Notes: generated from the sequence alone by a model not told the origin. Positions 8,038 to 15,941 are shown, counted from the stretch's first letter. The stretch: DNA of 24,809 nucleotides from Chara braunii (GCA_003427395.1 BFEA01000074.1:1602249-1627057); one strand, 5' to 3'. Translations and numbers: made by a program.

Positions 8038-9276
8038 TCAAGACTCGTCTTCATCTTCTGCATCCGACTTGGTAACTACTTCGGCGGCTGGATCCTCCTG
8101 CTCAGCTCCTTGTTCCTCCTCCTCATCATGTTCAGAGCCGTAAGCTGTTAGAGTGCGCTTTTCGGCAATAGCGAGGATAGTCTCCATCTTCCTGGTCTCA
8201 AATTGGACGTCCTCCAGTCGGCAAACCTCCTTCAACTGGTCCATCGTCATGTTACCCAGTGCTTTCAAATTCTCGGTAACGAATCTCAGTTTCCCCATCG
8301 GTCCAACCGATGCTGGGATCTTGTTCCTCCACACACCTCGCTGTGGAGTCTTCCTGGGAGGGGTAGCCCGCTTCATCGGTGGGCGGCGGCAGCTCAACTG
8401 CAGATGCTTGGTGAGTCGTACGGGATTCAACGCCCCTTGCTTCGCCGATTGTTTTGCCGGAGTTTCCATCGGTGGGCTGTCTCCCACCGCTTTCTCGGGG
8501 TCGCGTTTCCTCTTTTCACTGATTACCAACCTCTCGGCTTGGTTACTCAGAGCCTCCACATCGCTGCTCTCCGATTCGTACGACTCGGCGTCCGAATGAG
8601 TCTTCGCCGCTTTGCCTTTCCCCTTCGCGTGCGTGATCGCTCGATCGATCGTGCGTTGTAGGTGCTCACCGAGACCGCCTACGTCCATCGAGATCTGCAT
8701 GCGCATCTCCTTGCGAAATCTCTCACGATCTGCCTCTTCCCTTCGAAGCTTTTCTTCTTTCTTTTCTTCACGACGCTTCGCGGCTAAGCGCTCCTCCTTG
8801 TCCCGTTCCTCTCTCTCCTTTTTCTCTTGTTTACGCCTCGCCTTCTCGATCTTCTTTTCCTGCTCCTTGTCAAACAGCTCCTTCATACTAACAATCGAGC
8901 TGGCCAGCTCCTCCAATTGCTGCTTCGCCACCGGGTCTTCCGACAAGGACCACTTTCCTTGAACTAGATGCTGGCGGTTGGGGGACAATGATCGTCCACG
9001 AATCAACCCCGTCCTCGAGCTACCCTCCCCGATGAGCCTTGGACATTGGTTACGATAATGTCCAGGTTCGCCGCATACGGGGGCTGATCTCCTGGGTTGC
9101 TGTCGATAATCTTGGCTCCTCTCGTAGTATGGTCCACGATCAAACTCCCCCTGCCGATCGCCTCGTCCGTCCCTAACTCTCTCCCGATTATCTTCTGGTC
9201 CAAAGTCCCGACGATAGTCCTGGCAGCGGTCACGATCTTTATCCCGACCAAGTCCACGATACCCTCCTCCCGCCAT
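8038..9276 (-). CDS. PLE ORF1: gag-like protein with zinc-knuckle-like motif, coiled coil and SAP-like C-terminus
   Basis: This is a probable RNA/DNA-binding protein of the element. I chose the ATG at 9276 (MAGGGYRGLG), giving 412 residues; the open frame runs slightly further upstream without another ATG. The N-terminus is Arg/Gly/Asp-rich. Residues about 65-75 read VCGEPGHYRNQC, a CCHC knuckle whose first Cys is replaced by Ala, so metal binding may be lost. About 125-195 is a dense Lys/Glu/Arg coiled coil. About 330-380 (LRFVTENLKALGNMTMDQ onward, with LKEVC) resembles a SAP DNA-binding fold. The tail is acidic. ORF1 ends in a TGA exactly in frame with the GIY-YIG ORF. It is thus either a separate protein or the N-terminus of one long polyprotein. 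No exact family is recognised. Confidence 0.7.
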   Translation of the reverse strand: MAGGGYRGLGRDKDRDRCQDYRRDFGPEDNRERVRDGRGDRQGEFDRGPYYERSQDYRQQPRRSAPVCGEPGHYRNQCPRLIGEGSSRTGLIRGRSLSPNRQHLVQGKWSLSEDPVAKQQLEELASSIVSMKELFDKEQEKKIEKARRKQEKKEREERDKEERLAAKRREEKKEEKLRREEADRERFRKEMRMQISMDVGGLGEHLQRTIDRAITHAKGKGKAAKTHSDAESYESESSDVEALSNQAERLVISEKRKRDPEKAVGDSPPMETPAKQSAKQGALNPVRLTKHLQLSCRRPPMKRATPPRKTPQRGVWRNKIPASVGPMGKLRFVTENLKALGNMTMDQLKEVCRLEDVQFETRKMETILAIAEKRTLTAYGSEHDEEEEQGAEQEDPAAEVVTKSDAEDEDES

Positions 9277-9531
9277 CGTTGCTCCCAATTGCACGATTCG
9301 GGTAGAGGTTCTCAACAACAGTCGTTGACGTCACTCACCGGACAAAACCTCCGGTAATAGCTCCCTAAGCATACAGCAATAAGCGACACAGATAGCATTC
9401 CCTAACTCCGTCTTCGTGTAGTTGTAACCTCGCTGGTAACTAATCAAACATAGAGCAACACGACGGCAAACAGCAAGTATGCTCACTCTTGCCCGGCGAC
9501 CTTGTCCAGGCTGGTTCACATACGCCTTCAG
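9277..9531 (-). other. PLE 5' leader between pseudo-LTR and ORF1
   Basis: A 255-base leader. A 62-codon open frame (9519-9331, GTG start) lies within it, but no similarity is recognised and it may be chance. Promoter elements were not identified. Confidence 0.5.
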
Positions 9532-10189
9532 TGGTTATGATTGAACAGATGTGAAACTTAGCAAACAGACAAAGTCCAAGAAGACAAAGTCAGAGCCGAG
9601 ACATCACAAGTACACCAAGGTACAGAGTAAGAGTCGATTGCAAATGCCGGTGGGTAGGCACCCCGACCGGTTTCGGGCGTCGCCACACGCCCTCATCAGG
9701 GGGAAANCCACCAACTTCGNCCCGCCACAAATCCCAACTTTCCGACTCTCCCACCTCCGTCGTCAGACCCGCCACCATCTCCGGAGTGATAGCGCGTCCA
9801 ACCGGCGTTGGACCCAAAAGAAAAACAACGGCGCAATCATTACTCTTATAGAACTATCCTAGTAGTGGCACACCACAGAAAATGTCAATGCAACGCCTAC
9901 AACCCCCGAAAATCCCTGGAGGGTACAGTCACCAAACGCGACGCCTACAACCTCCGAAAATCCCTGGAGGATCACCAAGTCCAATATCCAGGCTCGAGGT
10001 CAAGGGTTCAAGGTCCGTAGGCCGTGAACAAAATCAAAGCTCATAGGCTACAACAACACACCAAAAAACAAACAAAAATCAAAAAGCAAAAAAGCAAAGG
10101 CAAAAGCAAAAACCGAAAACGAGTGTCCCCAGAAGTAGCCTGGAACAATGAGTCCCGAAACCCAGCTCGGTGGAACCCTGTCCCACTAT
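9532..10189 (-). repeat. Right pseudo-LTR (upstream copy of the PLE direct repeat)
   Basis: Direct repeat of 391-1119 without the 71-bp duplication. Homology begins at TGGTTATGATTGAACA and stops at CCCACTAT (10189), after which the two flanks differ. It carries the same A-rich tract and hammerhead-like core. N characters occur at 9707 and 9720; the first is at the same relative position as the N at 566. Confidence 0.9.
9646..9703 (-). ncRNA. Hammerhead-ribozyme-like core in right pseudo-LTR
   Basis: Same layout as at 505-562: CTGATGA (9699-9693), 6-bp helix II, GAAA (9674-9671), CCGGT/ACCGG hairpin. Here the closing pair of helix II is G-C (ACGCCC arm) where the other copy has G-U, so pairing is kept despite a base change. 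Canonical U16.1 is C and helix I is not evident here either. Confidence 0.5.
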
Positions 10190-10240
10190 TCCGTTTGAAC
10201 AGAGCCGAAAAGAACAATATGGAATCTTAGCCGACTCCTA

Positions 10241-10475
10241 GTGCCTCGCTTCACTACTCTCTCGAACTGTGGAAAAAGAGAGTGAATCTTTCCCTACTAC
10301 ATGGAAAGATACACAGCCATGATTTTTTTTTTTTTTTTTGATAACCAATACCATTCATATTTGCTGGAAACCGGGTCCGGAGTCCCTTACATATATGCCG
10401 TGGCTATTCAGGCTGGGCGAGGCACTCCCGTGATTTTTGTCTTTTGTGGATGTCGAGAGTAGCCGAGCGAGGCCC
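10241..10475. mobile_element. Short MITE, copy 1, interrupted by a retroposon
   Basis: The termini GTGCCTCGCTTCACTACTCT and (reverse complement) GGGCCTCGCTCGGCTACTCT are flanked by CTA duplications (10238-10240, 10476-10478). The interior matches copies at 11611 and 12303. Without the 10328-10430 insertion it is about 125 bp. Confidence 0.75.
10328..10430 (-). mobile_element. Short retroposon 3' end, copy 1, inside the MITE
   Basis: A 17-T run (10323-10339), i.e. a poly-A tail on the minus strand, precedes sequence shared with 10974-11050 and, inverted, 12828-12880. TGATTTTT at 10320-10327 and 10431-10438 is a likely target duplication, and the two MITE halves join across it. It is either a 5'-truncated LINE or a SINE. 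Confidence 0.6.
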
Positions 10476-10478
10476 CTA

Positions 10479-10951
10479 CTCTAAGGGCCGCCTCGCTGCA
10501 ATACGCTGGACACATGAAAAATTTCAAGAGTACGTCTAGCGCTGTCGGACTCCTGGATTGCCATCAAGTGCTGTCGTCCCTGCACTTACTCCGGAATCTC
10601 GACTCTCTTGAGCATTCTTGACTGTCGGACAGAAGTTCGAGAATCTGAAAAGACACTCCACGACAGGGCAGCAATGATTTGTCCACCGAGACCGGAGGCC
10701 AACTCTCAAATTTGCAAACCCCACGAAGGGTCCGGTTGGCCTCGTTTGAAAAAAACGTCCCTGCAGGCGGGGAACTGTGGAAGCTTCAAGAGCTCGTCCG
10801 ATGGGCCGTTTCTGACACCTTTTGAAGCGCTGGACCAAGAGCACTTTTCCACAGTTAGTGCAGCGATGACTCACTCTCGACGTTTTCGAGAGTGAATCTG
10901 ACAGCTCTTGAATGGATGCCGCGTCAAGAGTTAGGGCAGCGTGATGAACTC
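10479..10951. other. Noncoding sequence with two hairpins
   Basis: GAGGCCAAC (10695-10703) pairs with GTTGGCCTC (10735-10743). CACTCTCGA (10872-10880) pairs with TCGAGAGTG (10886-10894). The flanks show only weak mutual inverted similarity, so a larger old foldback element is possible but unproven. No gene is recognised; the minus-strand ORF 10536-10976 begins in the poly-T run and is likely spurious. Confidence 0.5.
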
Positions 10952-11050
10952 TTTTTTTTTTTTTTTTTTTTTTCAATTAAATCCGGGAAGCGGGCCCGGC
11001 GTCCCTCACATGAATACTGCAGTCAAATGGGGCTGAGAGAGGTACTCCCG
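10952..11050 (-). mobile_element. Short retroposon 3' end, copy 2
   Basis: A 22-T run is followed by CCGGGAAGCGGGCCCGGCGT and a segment ending in GGTACTCCCG, aligning with copy 1, which ends GGCACTCCCG. Ending at the same point in both copies argues for a real short element rather than random truncation. No clear target duplication is seen. Confidence 0.55.
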
Positions 11051-11198
11051 ACCAGTTGATTTCTCAAGATTCAAGAGTAGTGCAGTGAGGTCCTAAGTTC
11101 CCACTCACCTAGATTCTTCACTTTCTGAGAGTCGAATTTTATTTTTTTTAATTTCTTTTTAGGTTGACAGTCGATTGTGCAGATCAGTGGTGAGGGTG

Positions 11199-11229
<31 letters not shown>

Positions 11230-11286
11230 AAGGGAACAAAGAATCCTAGCCAAGGGCAGCCTGCCCTGAGATTCCCCACGCATATT

Positions 11287-11391
11287 GGGCCTCGCTCCAC
11301 TACGCTCGACATGCACAAAAGACAAAAATCNNNNNNNNNNNNNNNNNNNNNNNNNCTTTTTGCACATGTAGAGAGTAGTAGAGCGACGCCC
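11287..11391. mobile_element. Short MITE, copy 2, with assembly gap
   Basis: Termini GGGCCTCGCTCCACTACGCT and (reverse complement) GGGCGTCGCTCTACTACTCT are flanked by ATT on both sides (11284-11286, 11392-11394). The centre is 25 N (11331-11355), perhaps because the hairpin assembled poorly. Confidence 0.75.
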
Positions 11392-11474
11392 ATTGGCTGA
11401 GCCGCCGGAAGAAGGTTCACAAATGTGTTTTTTGTTTTAACACTCCTCCCAATTGTCTAGTAGCTCACCTTTTT

Positions 11475-11604
11475 AAAAAAAAAAAAAAAGGGCAACGGCC
11501 TTGAGACATCATTTTTGAACTGACCGGCCCCAGACAATTCAGAATGATTTTATTCTGGGTATTTCAACAGTTCGTGGGTGTACCAACTGAGCTATGCCCA
11601 TTGG
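11475..11604 (-). mobile_element. tRNA-like SINE candidate
   Basis: On the minus strand a GGGCATAGCTCAGTTGG head contains TAGCTCAGTTGG (11594-11583), a perfect match to the Pol III A box TRGCNNAGYNGG. GTTCAAAAA (11520-11512) matches 8 of 9 positions of a B box (GWTCRANNC). The unit ends in 15 T on that strand (11489-11475). A tRNA cloverleaf does not fold, so it is not a tRNA gene. The A-B spacing of about 74 bases is long, and no target duplication was found. Confidence 0.4.
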
Positions 11605-11610
11605 TACTTC

Positions 11611-11735
11611 GGGCGTCGCTCCACTACTCTCCCCAACATTCGCAAAAGACGAAAAATATGGCGCTGTATACTTCCATCTTCCGGAGGAAGATTCATTCTC
11701 ATTTTGCGCCCTTGCAGAGTGGTGGAGCCAGGCCC
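11611..11735. mobile_element. Short MITE, copy 3
   Basis: Termini GGGCGTCGCTCCACTACTCT and (reverse complement) GGGCCTGGCTCCACCACTCT, about 125 bp. Its reverse complement aligns with copy 4, and its arms fold back. Flanking 3-bp duplication is not clear for this copy. Confidence 0.75.
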
Positions 11736-12302
11736 TCTTTTTTCTGGCTCACGTGGGCCCCCCCGACCTACGTCATCAACCATGTGGAGAAGGAGATGCG
11801 TTTTTGTTTTTTAATTAATTTAAAGATGCCGTTTCTTTCAGAGGCTTGTGATTGGATGAAACAGGATAATAACCAGAGAGTTGGATTCTGTTTGAACAAA
11901 GTTATTCGAAAAGGGCTACCCCCTTTTAGGTGGGGGGTGAAAGAGTGAGGGCATATTCCCAGTTGACCATGATATTCCCTAAACCCCACCCATCTCGGAG
12001 GGTGGCTTGTGATGTCTCTCCCCGAAAAGTACACATGCCTTGTATACAAACACCCCGCAAAAAATGGTTTCTTCATATCCGGGGCCAAGTCCCACTAGCA
12101 CGAATTTGGTTTTGATTCCAATACTGATGCGGCAGGGTGCGGCAGGGGGCGGCAGCATGTGACACCATTTCAAAAACTTCTTTTTTTCTTTTTGTCTTTT
12201 CTTTGGAATTCAAAGCTTTTTTGAGGAAGTCTGAAACAGTGTAGAAGGGTCCTGCAATGATGACAATCTGCCAGGAGTTTCGGGAGTGCCCGTCGTACGT
12301 GG
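11736..12302. other. No gene recognised
   Basis: No ORF with family features. GCGGCAGG-type short tandem repeats lie at 12129-12155. A TC-rich stretch lies near 12179-12205. Confidence 0.5.
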
Positions 12303-12406
12303 TTGCTCCACCTCACCAAATGTGGAAAATGAGAATGCATTTTCTCCTGTACATGGGAAAATACATCCCCGTAGTTTTTGCCTTTCGTGTATGTGGTGAG
12401 AAGCGC
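12303..12406. mobile_element. Short MITE, copy 4 (degenerate)
   Basis: GCTCCACCTCACCAAATGTGG, AAAATGAGAATG, ATACATCC and TTTTTGCCTTTCGTGTATGT align in order with the reverse complement of copy 3. The ends are too diverged to define TIRs or a duplication. Confidence 0.55.
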
Positions 12407-12457
12407 CAAAGGCCGTGGAGTGCACGTTCATGCACAACGCATGTGTAGTGTGCACAG

Positions 12458-12474
12458 AGAGAGAGAGAGAGAGA
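12458..12474. repeat. (GA)n microsatellite
   Basis: A short pure GA run. Confidence 0.9.
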
Positions 12475-12827
12475 GGGTTTTGGTTTCTCACATACCCCAC
12501 ACCATGCAAGGAACCAAAACCACCCAACACTGTTGGCAAATATTTGAGAAATCCGTCAACCAATAAAAGACGCCGTTTAAATCTCTATTTTGTGCGGCAT
12601 TCGAACTACTTTTCCCGGGCCCTCCGATCATCTGCACTCCACGGCCGGATGGAACGTCGCACCATGCGGCATAGGGCCAACCAAAACTTTTCGGACCGCT
12701 AGTGGGACTTAGCCCCCGGATGATATCCCTGACTTTTCTCCAAGGAAAAGGGAAAAAAAAAAAAACAAGGTCGAGTTTTTGAACTTCTCTCTCAGAGAAG
12801 AGAGGAGGACATCCGGAACCCAGGCCG

Positions 12828-12880
12828 CTGTTCTTGTAAGGGACGCCGGGCCCGCTTCCCGGTTTGTATAAATAATAAAG
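12828..12880 (+). mobile_element. Short retroposon 3' end, copy 3 (inverted)
   Basis: TAAGGGACGCCGGGCCCGCT and the following CCCGGTTTGTATAAATAATA are the reverse complement of the block shared by copies at 10340-10430 and 10974-11050. An AATAATAAAG stretch may be a degraded A-rich tail or polyadenylation signal. The Harbinger element begins 14 bases later. Confidence 0.5.
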
Positions 12881-12911
12881 ACGAGTTTGTTTAAGGGCCT
12901 CGTTAGACACT

Positions 12912-13012
12912 CCTTGTGGACCCGAAATCCACAAGGAATTGCTCGTTCCACCTGTCCTCAGGGACGATTCTCGAAAAAAAAAGTGAAAACAGCACAAGGA
13001 AATTTCCTTGTG
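12912..13012. promoter_or_regulatory. Left subterminal palindromes of Harbinger element
   Basis: CCTTGTGGA and TCCACAAGG form a hairpin at 12912-12936, and CACAAGGAAATTTCCTTGTG (12993-13012) is a perfect 20-bp palindrome. The same core recurs at the right end (19071-19098). In Harbinger systems the transposase and Myb-like protein bind terminal and subterminal DNA; binding here is inferred. Confidence 0.55.
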
Positions 13013-13498
13013 GCTACAACCAATGTTTCCTGAGGTCCAAGGGAGAGGTCCCTCGGAGCACAAGGAAGCGCGAAATTCGGAGCGGCGAAGGCATGCGTCG
13101 ACGCACAGTTTCGGTTTGCGGGTGGTCCAGACGTGGTCCACCGAACGGGAGAACGGACATCCCTGCCCTCCACCGTTTGCGCGGCACCCCAACGGCTCCA
13201 AACGGTCACCGTCCGTGTGAGGCCTCCGGCCGTCAAATCGGGCGTCGCCGACCGGTGTCATGCGGTCTGCTGCGCCGGGCGAGCGTCGACAGCGGTCGGA
13301 AATTCGAATGCTTTTCCTCGCCGACGCAACGTTTGACGACCGTAGTTTCATTTTGGAAGATCGTCGTTTTCGTCGTTTGTCGTCACGCCATGCACGTTGG
13401 AGCATAAATCTTCCCTCGATATCTCTTATGTCGACGGAGTTCTTCGGTGGACGGTCGACCGCTGACGTGGGTTTGTTGCCCTTTCCACGACCCTTAAC

Positions 13499-14068
13499 AT
13501 GGCCGACCTGCTGCACAGTCTGCCTTTGCTACTCCTCGTCATCGTGCTGCTTCTCATTGTTGTCTTCTTCCACTTGTGTTTCGTGGGCCTGCTCCTTCTC
13601 GCGGCTCGCAAAAGGAGATCTTCCAAGAACGGCGACAAGATGGATCGTCGACTGACCTGCGGCAGACTGGCAGGCACGACAGCAGGAGCGACCAATCGGC
13701 AACGCAGTGCGGGATCTGTGGCGAAGCAGGCGTACGACCCGACGTTGTATGCTCACCTGCCTTCTCACGAGATTCCTCTGTCGCCGTCGGATGATGAGGG
13801 GGAAGACGTCAGGTCGTCGACTTTGCCGTTGGGAAGTGGTTCCACGCAGGATTGGGCGGCGATGCAGTCGTACGGTGGCAGGCGGGCGGAGAGCCCGTGG
13901 TCTCACACGTCACTGTTGAACGAGGGGCTGTGCGACGACGACGACAATGAAGTGGTTGATCTGAGCTTCCAGTTCTCCAGCAGCAGCGGAGCAGTGGCAA
14001 CGCACGCTCGCATCATCAATCCCCACCCAGATGGGGATTGCGCGGAGCAGACGTACATTGGTCTGTGA
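13499..14068 (+). CDS. Harbinger-borne ORF with hydrophobic N-terminal segment
   Basis: 189 residues, with ATG in context TAACATGGCC. Residues 4-37 are strongly hydrophobic (LLLLVIVLLLIVVFFHLCF within it) and are followed by the basic patch ARKRRSSKNG, so a signal anchor or single membrane helix is predicted. The rest is low-complexity and acidic (DDDDNEVVDL near residue 145), with no recognised domain. It lies 330 bases upstream of the Myb/SANT-like ORF on the same strand and was probably the 5' part of that gene before frameshifts, or a separate exon. A similar hydrophobic block followed by RRSAKKG occurs in the neighbouring element (20170-20300), so the segment is conserved and not a chance ORF. 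The protein's role is unknown. Confidence 0.5.
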   Translation: MADLLHSLPLLLLVIVLLLIVVFFHLCFVGLLLLAARKRRSSKNGDKMDRRLTCGRLAGTTAGATNRQRSAGSVAKQAYDPTLYAHLPSHEIPLSPSDDEGEDVRSSTLPLGSGSTQDWAAMQSYGGRRAESPWSHTSLLNEGLCDDDDNEVVDLSFQFSSSSGAVATHARIINPHPDGDCAEQTYIGL

Positions 14069-14089
14069 GGGCCGCGAGACGACAGTCTA

Positions 14090-15280
14090 CCTCAAACGCT
14101 TCGCGATGGTGGCAAGAATCGAAATGTATCGTCAAGGCACGGCAGAGGAGGAGTTGGCGCGGATCAACGTCCGGAATGGATGCGCTTATAGCCGGCATCA
14201 CGAAGCGGATTCGGGACTCCTCGAGGACGGCAGCGACAGGAGGATTTGCCTGAGGGAGGTGCGGACGTTGAACGCGACGGCAGGCAGTTGTGGGCGGAGT
14301 GCAGACAAGCGTTGGTCAAGTTGGAACGGAGACAATAACAAGAGGGGTGCAACGGCTCCTCGTGGACGAAGGCGACGACGCGGCTGTTCAGGAGCAAGGT
14401 GAGGAATAGCGGTGTTAGTGCGAAGAAGGGTCCCACTCCGACAAATCGACGGAATAAGAAAATGGATGACGACACCGGCGGGAGCGATGGTGAGGGCGGG
14501 CGAAATTTCTGGTCGGTCGGAGACACGATCGCACTCGTGAGGGCGAAAAGGGATCAAGATTTGTATATCGCCGGGTTGGGGCACAGTTTGGCCTGCATGA
14601 AGACCAGGGAATGGAAGTGGGAGGACGTGCGGGCGAGTTTGCCGACGATGGGCGTCACGAGAAGGCCATCGACTACGGGAAGAAATGGGACAACTTGATG
14701 CAACAATTCAAGAAGGTTCACAAGTTTCAGAACCTCTCCGGCGGGAAGGACTACTTCAAGCTTGCTTCATCGGCCAAGTGATCGGAGGGCTTCAACTTCA
14801 TTATGGACCGGAGCGTGTACGGCGACATGGAGGCCATGACGAAGGGGGATCACACGATCCGCCCAAAGAATTTGGCGGACACGAGGGTGGCGGGGGGGGG
14901 TTCAGATGCCGGCAGGCGCGGGGGCTGGAGGGGAATCCATGGCCAGTGAGGGTGGAGAGGAGGCACCCGACGAGGAGCAGGGGTTGACGAAAGATTCGAC
15001 ATTCAACTCGGGGAGCGCCGACGGTTCTGGGAAGAGGAAAAACATGCGGCAACAAACCTTTGAGGCTGTCGCCGAGGTCATGGACAAGCATGGTGCGCTC
15101 ATGGCAAGCACGATGGACAGCGCGAGCAAGCGGCAATGCTCTATGATGTTACGACAGTGCGAAATCCTAGAGAGCGAAGTGGAAGTGCAGAGGAAACACT
15201 ATGCTGCGGCGGATGAGGCGAACAGAATGATGTGCAACGCCCTTATGGAAATAGTGAAAGCCATCTGCGAGAGATCATGA
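14090..15280 (+). pseudogene. Myb/SANT-like (trihelix-type) DNA-binding protein of Harbinger, frameshifted
   Basis: The DNA-binding partner of the transposase. The clearest part starts at 14508 with FWSVGDTIALVRAKRDQDLY and continues KWEDV..L..MGV (to about 14660). The frame then shifts and reads AIDYGKKWDNLMQQFKKVHK and DYFKLASSAK to a TGA at 14779-14781. This W...W...W spacing is the plant trihelix/Myb-like fold of PIF ORF1 proteins. After the TGA the same frame continues FNFIMDRSVYGDMEA, then another shift leads into the C-terminal ORF (14906-15280), which has a Met-rich helical end (ILESEVEVQRKHYAAADEAN). Upstream (14090-14400) is Arg-rich and broken between frames. At least two single-base frameshifts and one stop mean no intact protein. 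Identification of the domain is by motif. Confidence 0.7.
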
Positions 15281-15348
15281 TTGATGATGACAGTAAACTA
15301 TCACTGTCGCTTTAGTGGCCTGTCTCTCCATGTGTTGCGACTGCGACG

Positions 15349-15351
<3 letters not shown>

Positions 15352-15394
<43 letters not shown>

Positions 15395-15419
15395 GTGTGT
15401 GTATGTGTGTGTATGTGTG
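15352..15419. repeat. (GT)n microsatellite with GTAT interruptions
   Basis: About 68 bases of GT with a few TA changes, between two plus-strand coding fragments of the Harbinger element. Cysteine/valine ORFs across it are artefacts. Confidence 0.95.
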
Positions 15420-15426
15420 GCACGAC

Positions 15427-15919
15427 ATGGCAGCGTACCAGGAGTCCACCGTCATATGCATCGCGCATGCATTCCGCGCCGCGGTGCAAATGGGTGCGAA
15501 CGTCGACGACGGCCTCATCTCACACGACCGTCTCTCAAGGGTTGCTGATTGCTTCAGATTTTTGTTGGCGGCCAGCATGTGGTTGATGCGCATGGCGGGA
15601 GACGATCTGCGCAGCCACTACGAAGCTTTCTACTTCCCAAAGCTGGTCGCGAAGCCCACGCTCGTCACGTCCATGCATCGCTGCTTCGAGCACCAACGAT
15701 CCGTCATCCGAGCCACAAACGTCATCACGGAGAGGCTAGGGAAGGCGAACCCCACCTTGGGAGAGCACCCGAAATACATCTCGGACTAGGCATCCTGCGA
15801 CATCGTCTTCGGGCATGACGCTAGCATAACAAGGTCGGAGGACGCGAAGAGGCTGGATTGGTTGGGTTCGGGCCCCTTGCAGGAGGACAACGACGACGAT
15901 GGAAAAGACGACGCGTAGG
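15427..15919 (+). pseudogene. Unrecognised Harbinger accessory ORF
   Basis: An ATG at 15427 (MAAYQESTVICIAHAFRAAV) opens a 120-codon frame to a TAG at 15787-15789. Past the TAG the same frame continues ASCDIVFGHDASITRSEDAK and ends with an acidic tail (DNDDDGKDD) at a TAG (15917-15919). The composition looks like a real, mostly helical protein with balanced residues, unlike nearby shadow frames. It lies on the same strand as the Myb-like gene and inside the transposon. It may be the C-terminal exon of that gene, joined across the GT repeat, or a third element gene. I recognise no family. Confidence 0.45.
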
Positions 15920-15941
15920 GGGGGGGGGGGGGGGGGGGGGG
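15918..15941 (+). repeat. Poly-G tract of 24
   Basis: 24 consecutive G, starting in the last codon of the accessory ORF. It could form G-quadruplexes and could be a sequencing or assembly length error. Confidence 0.9.

Larger units (their letters stand above)
391..10189 (-). mobile_element. Penelope-like retroelement with N-terminal GIY-YIG, flanked by pseudo-LTRs
   Basis: The element reads on the minus strand: direct repeat (10189-9532), leader, ORF1, GIY-YIG nuclease, reverse transcriptase, 3' region, direct repeat (1119-391). Without the 3.3-kb insertion at 1307-4620 it is about 6.5 kb. Penelope-like elements combine a telomerase-related RT with a GIY-YIG nuclease and commonly show pseudo-LTRs from tandem copies. 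The usual order is RT then GIY-YIG; here the nuclease comes first, as in the permuted Naiad/Chlamys clade, Chlamys being the green-lineage branch. Assignment to that clade is from domain order only. No convincing target-site duplication is seen outside the repeats. The direct repeats could be called LTRs, but no integrase or protease is present, so an LTR element is unlikely. Confidence 0.8.

Noticed and set aside
8153-8962. Three plus-strand ORFs antisense to PLE ORF1
   Set aside because: Ser/Arg/Phe-rich mirror of the Lys/Glu coiled coil on the other strand.
9331-9519. A 62-codon ORF upstream of PLE ORF1
   Set aside because: GTG start, no similarity, and in a different frame from ORF1; mentioned only in the leader entry.
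391-10189. LTR retrotransposon as an explanation of the direct repeats
   Set aside because: No protease, RNase H or integrase; the RT and GIY-YIG nuclease fit a Penelope-like element.
11570-11604. A possible tRNA gene on the minus strand
   Set aside because: The A box is perfect but no cloverleaf or anticodon stem folds; kept only as a SINE candidate.
12488-13516. A 342-codon minus-strand ORF
   Set aside because: It crosses the Harbinger left TIR and target duplication and runs into the retroposon/MITE region, and has no domain. A chance frame in repeats.
15281-15586. Cysteine/valine-rich ORFs over the GT repeat, and the matching His/Thr ORFs on the other strand
   Set aside because: Produced entirely by the dinucleotide repeat.
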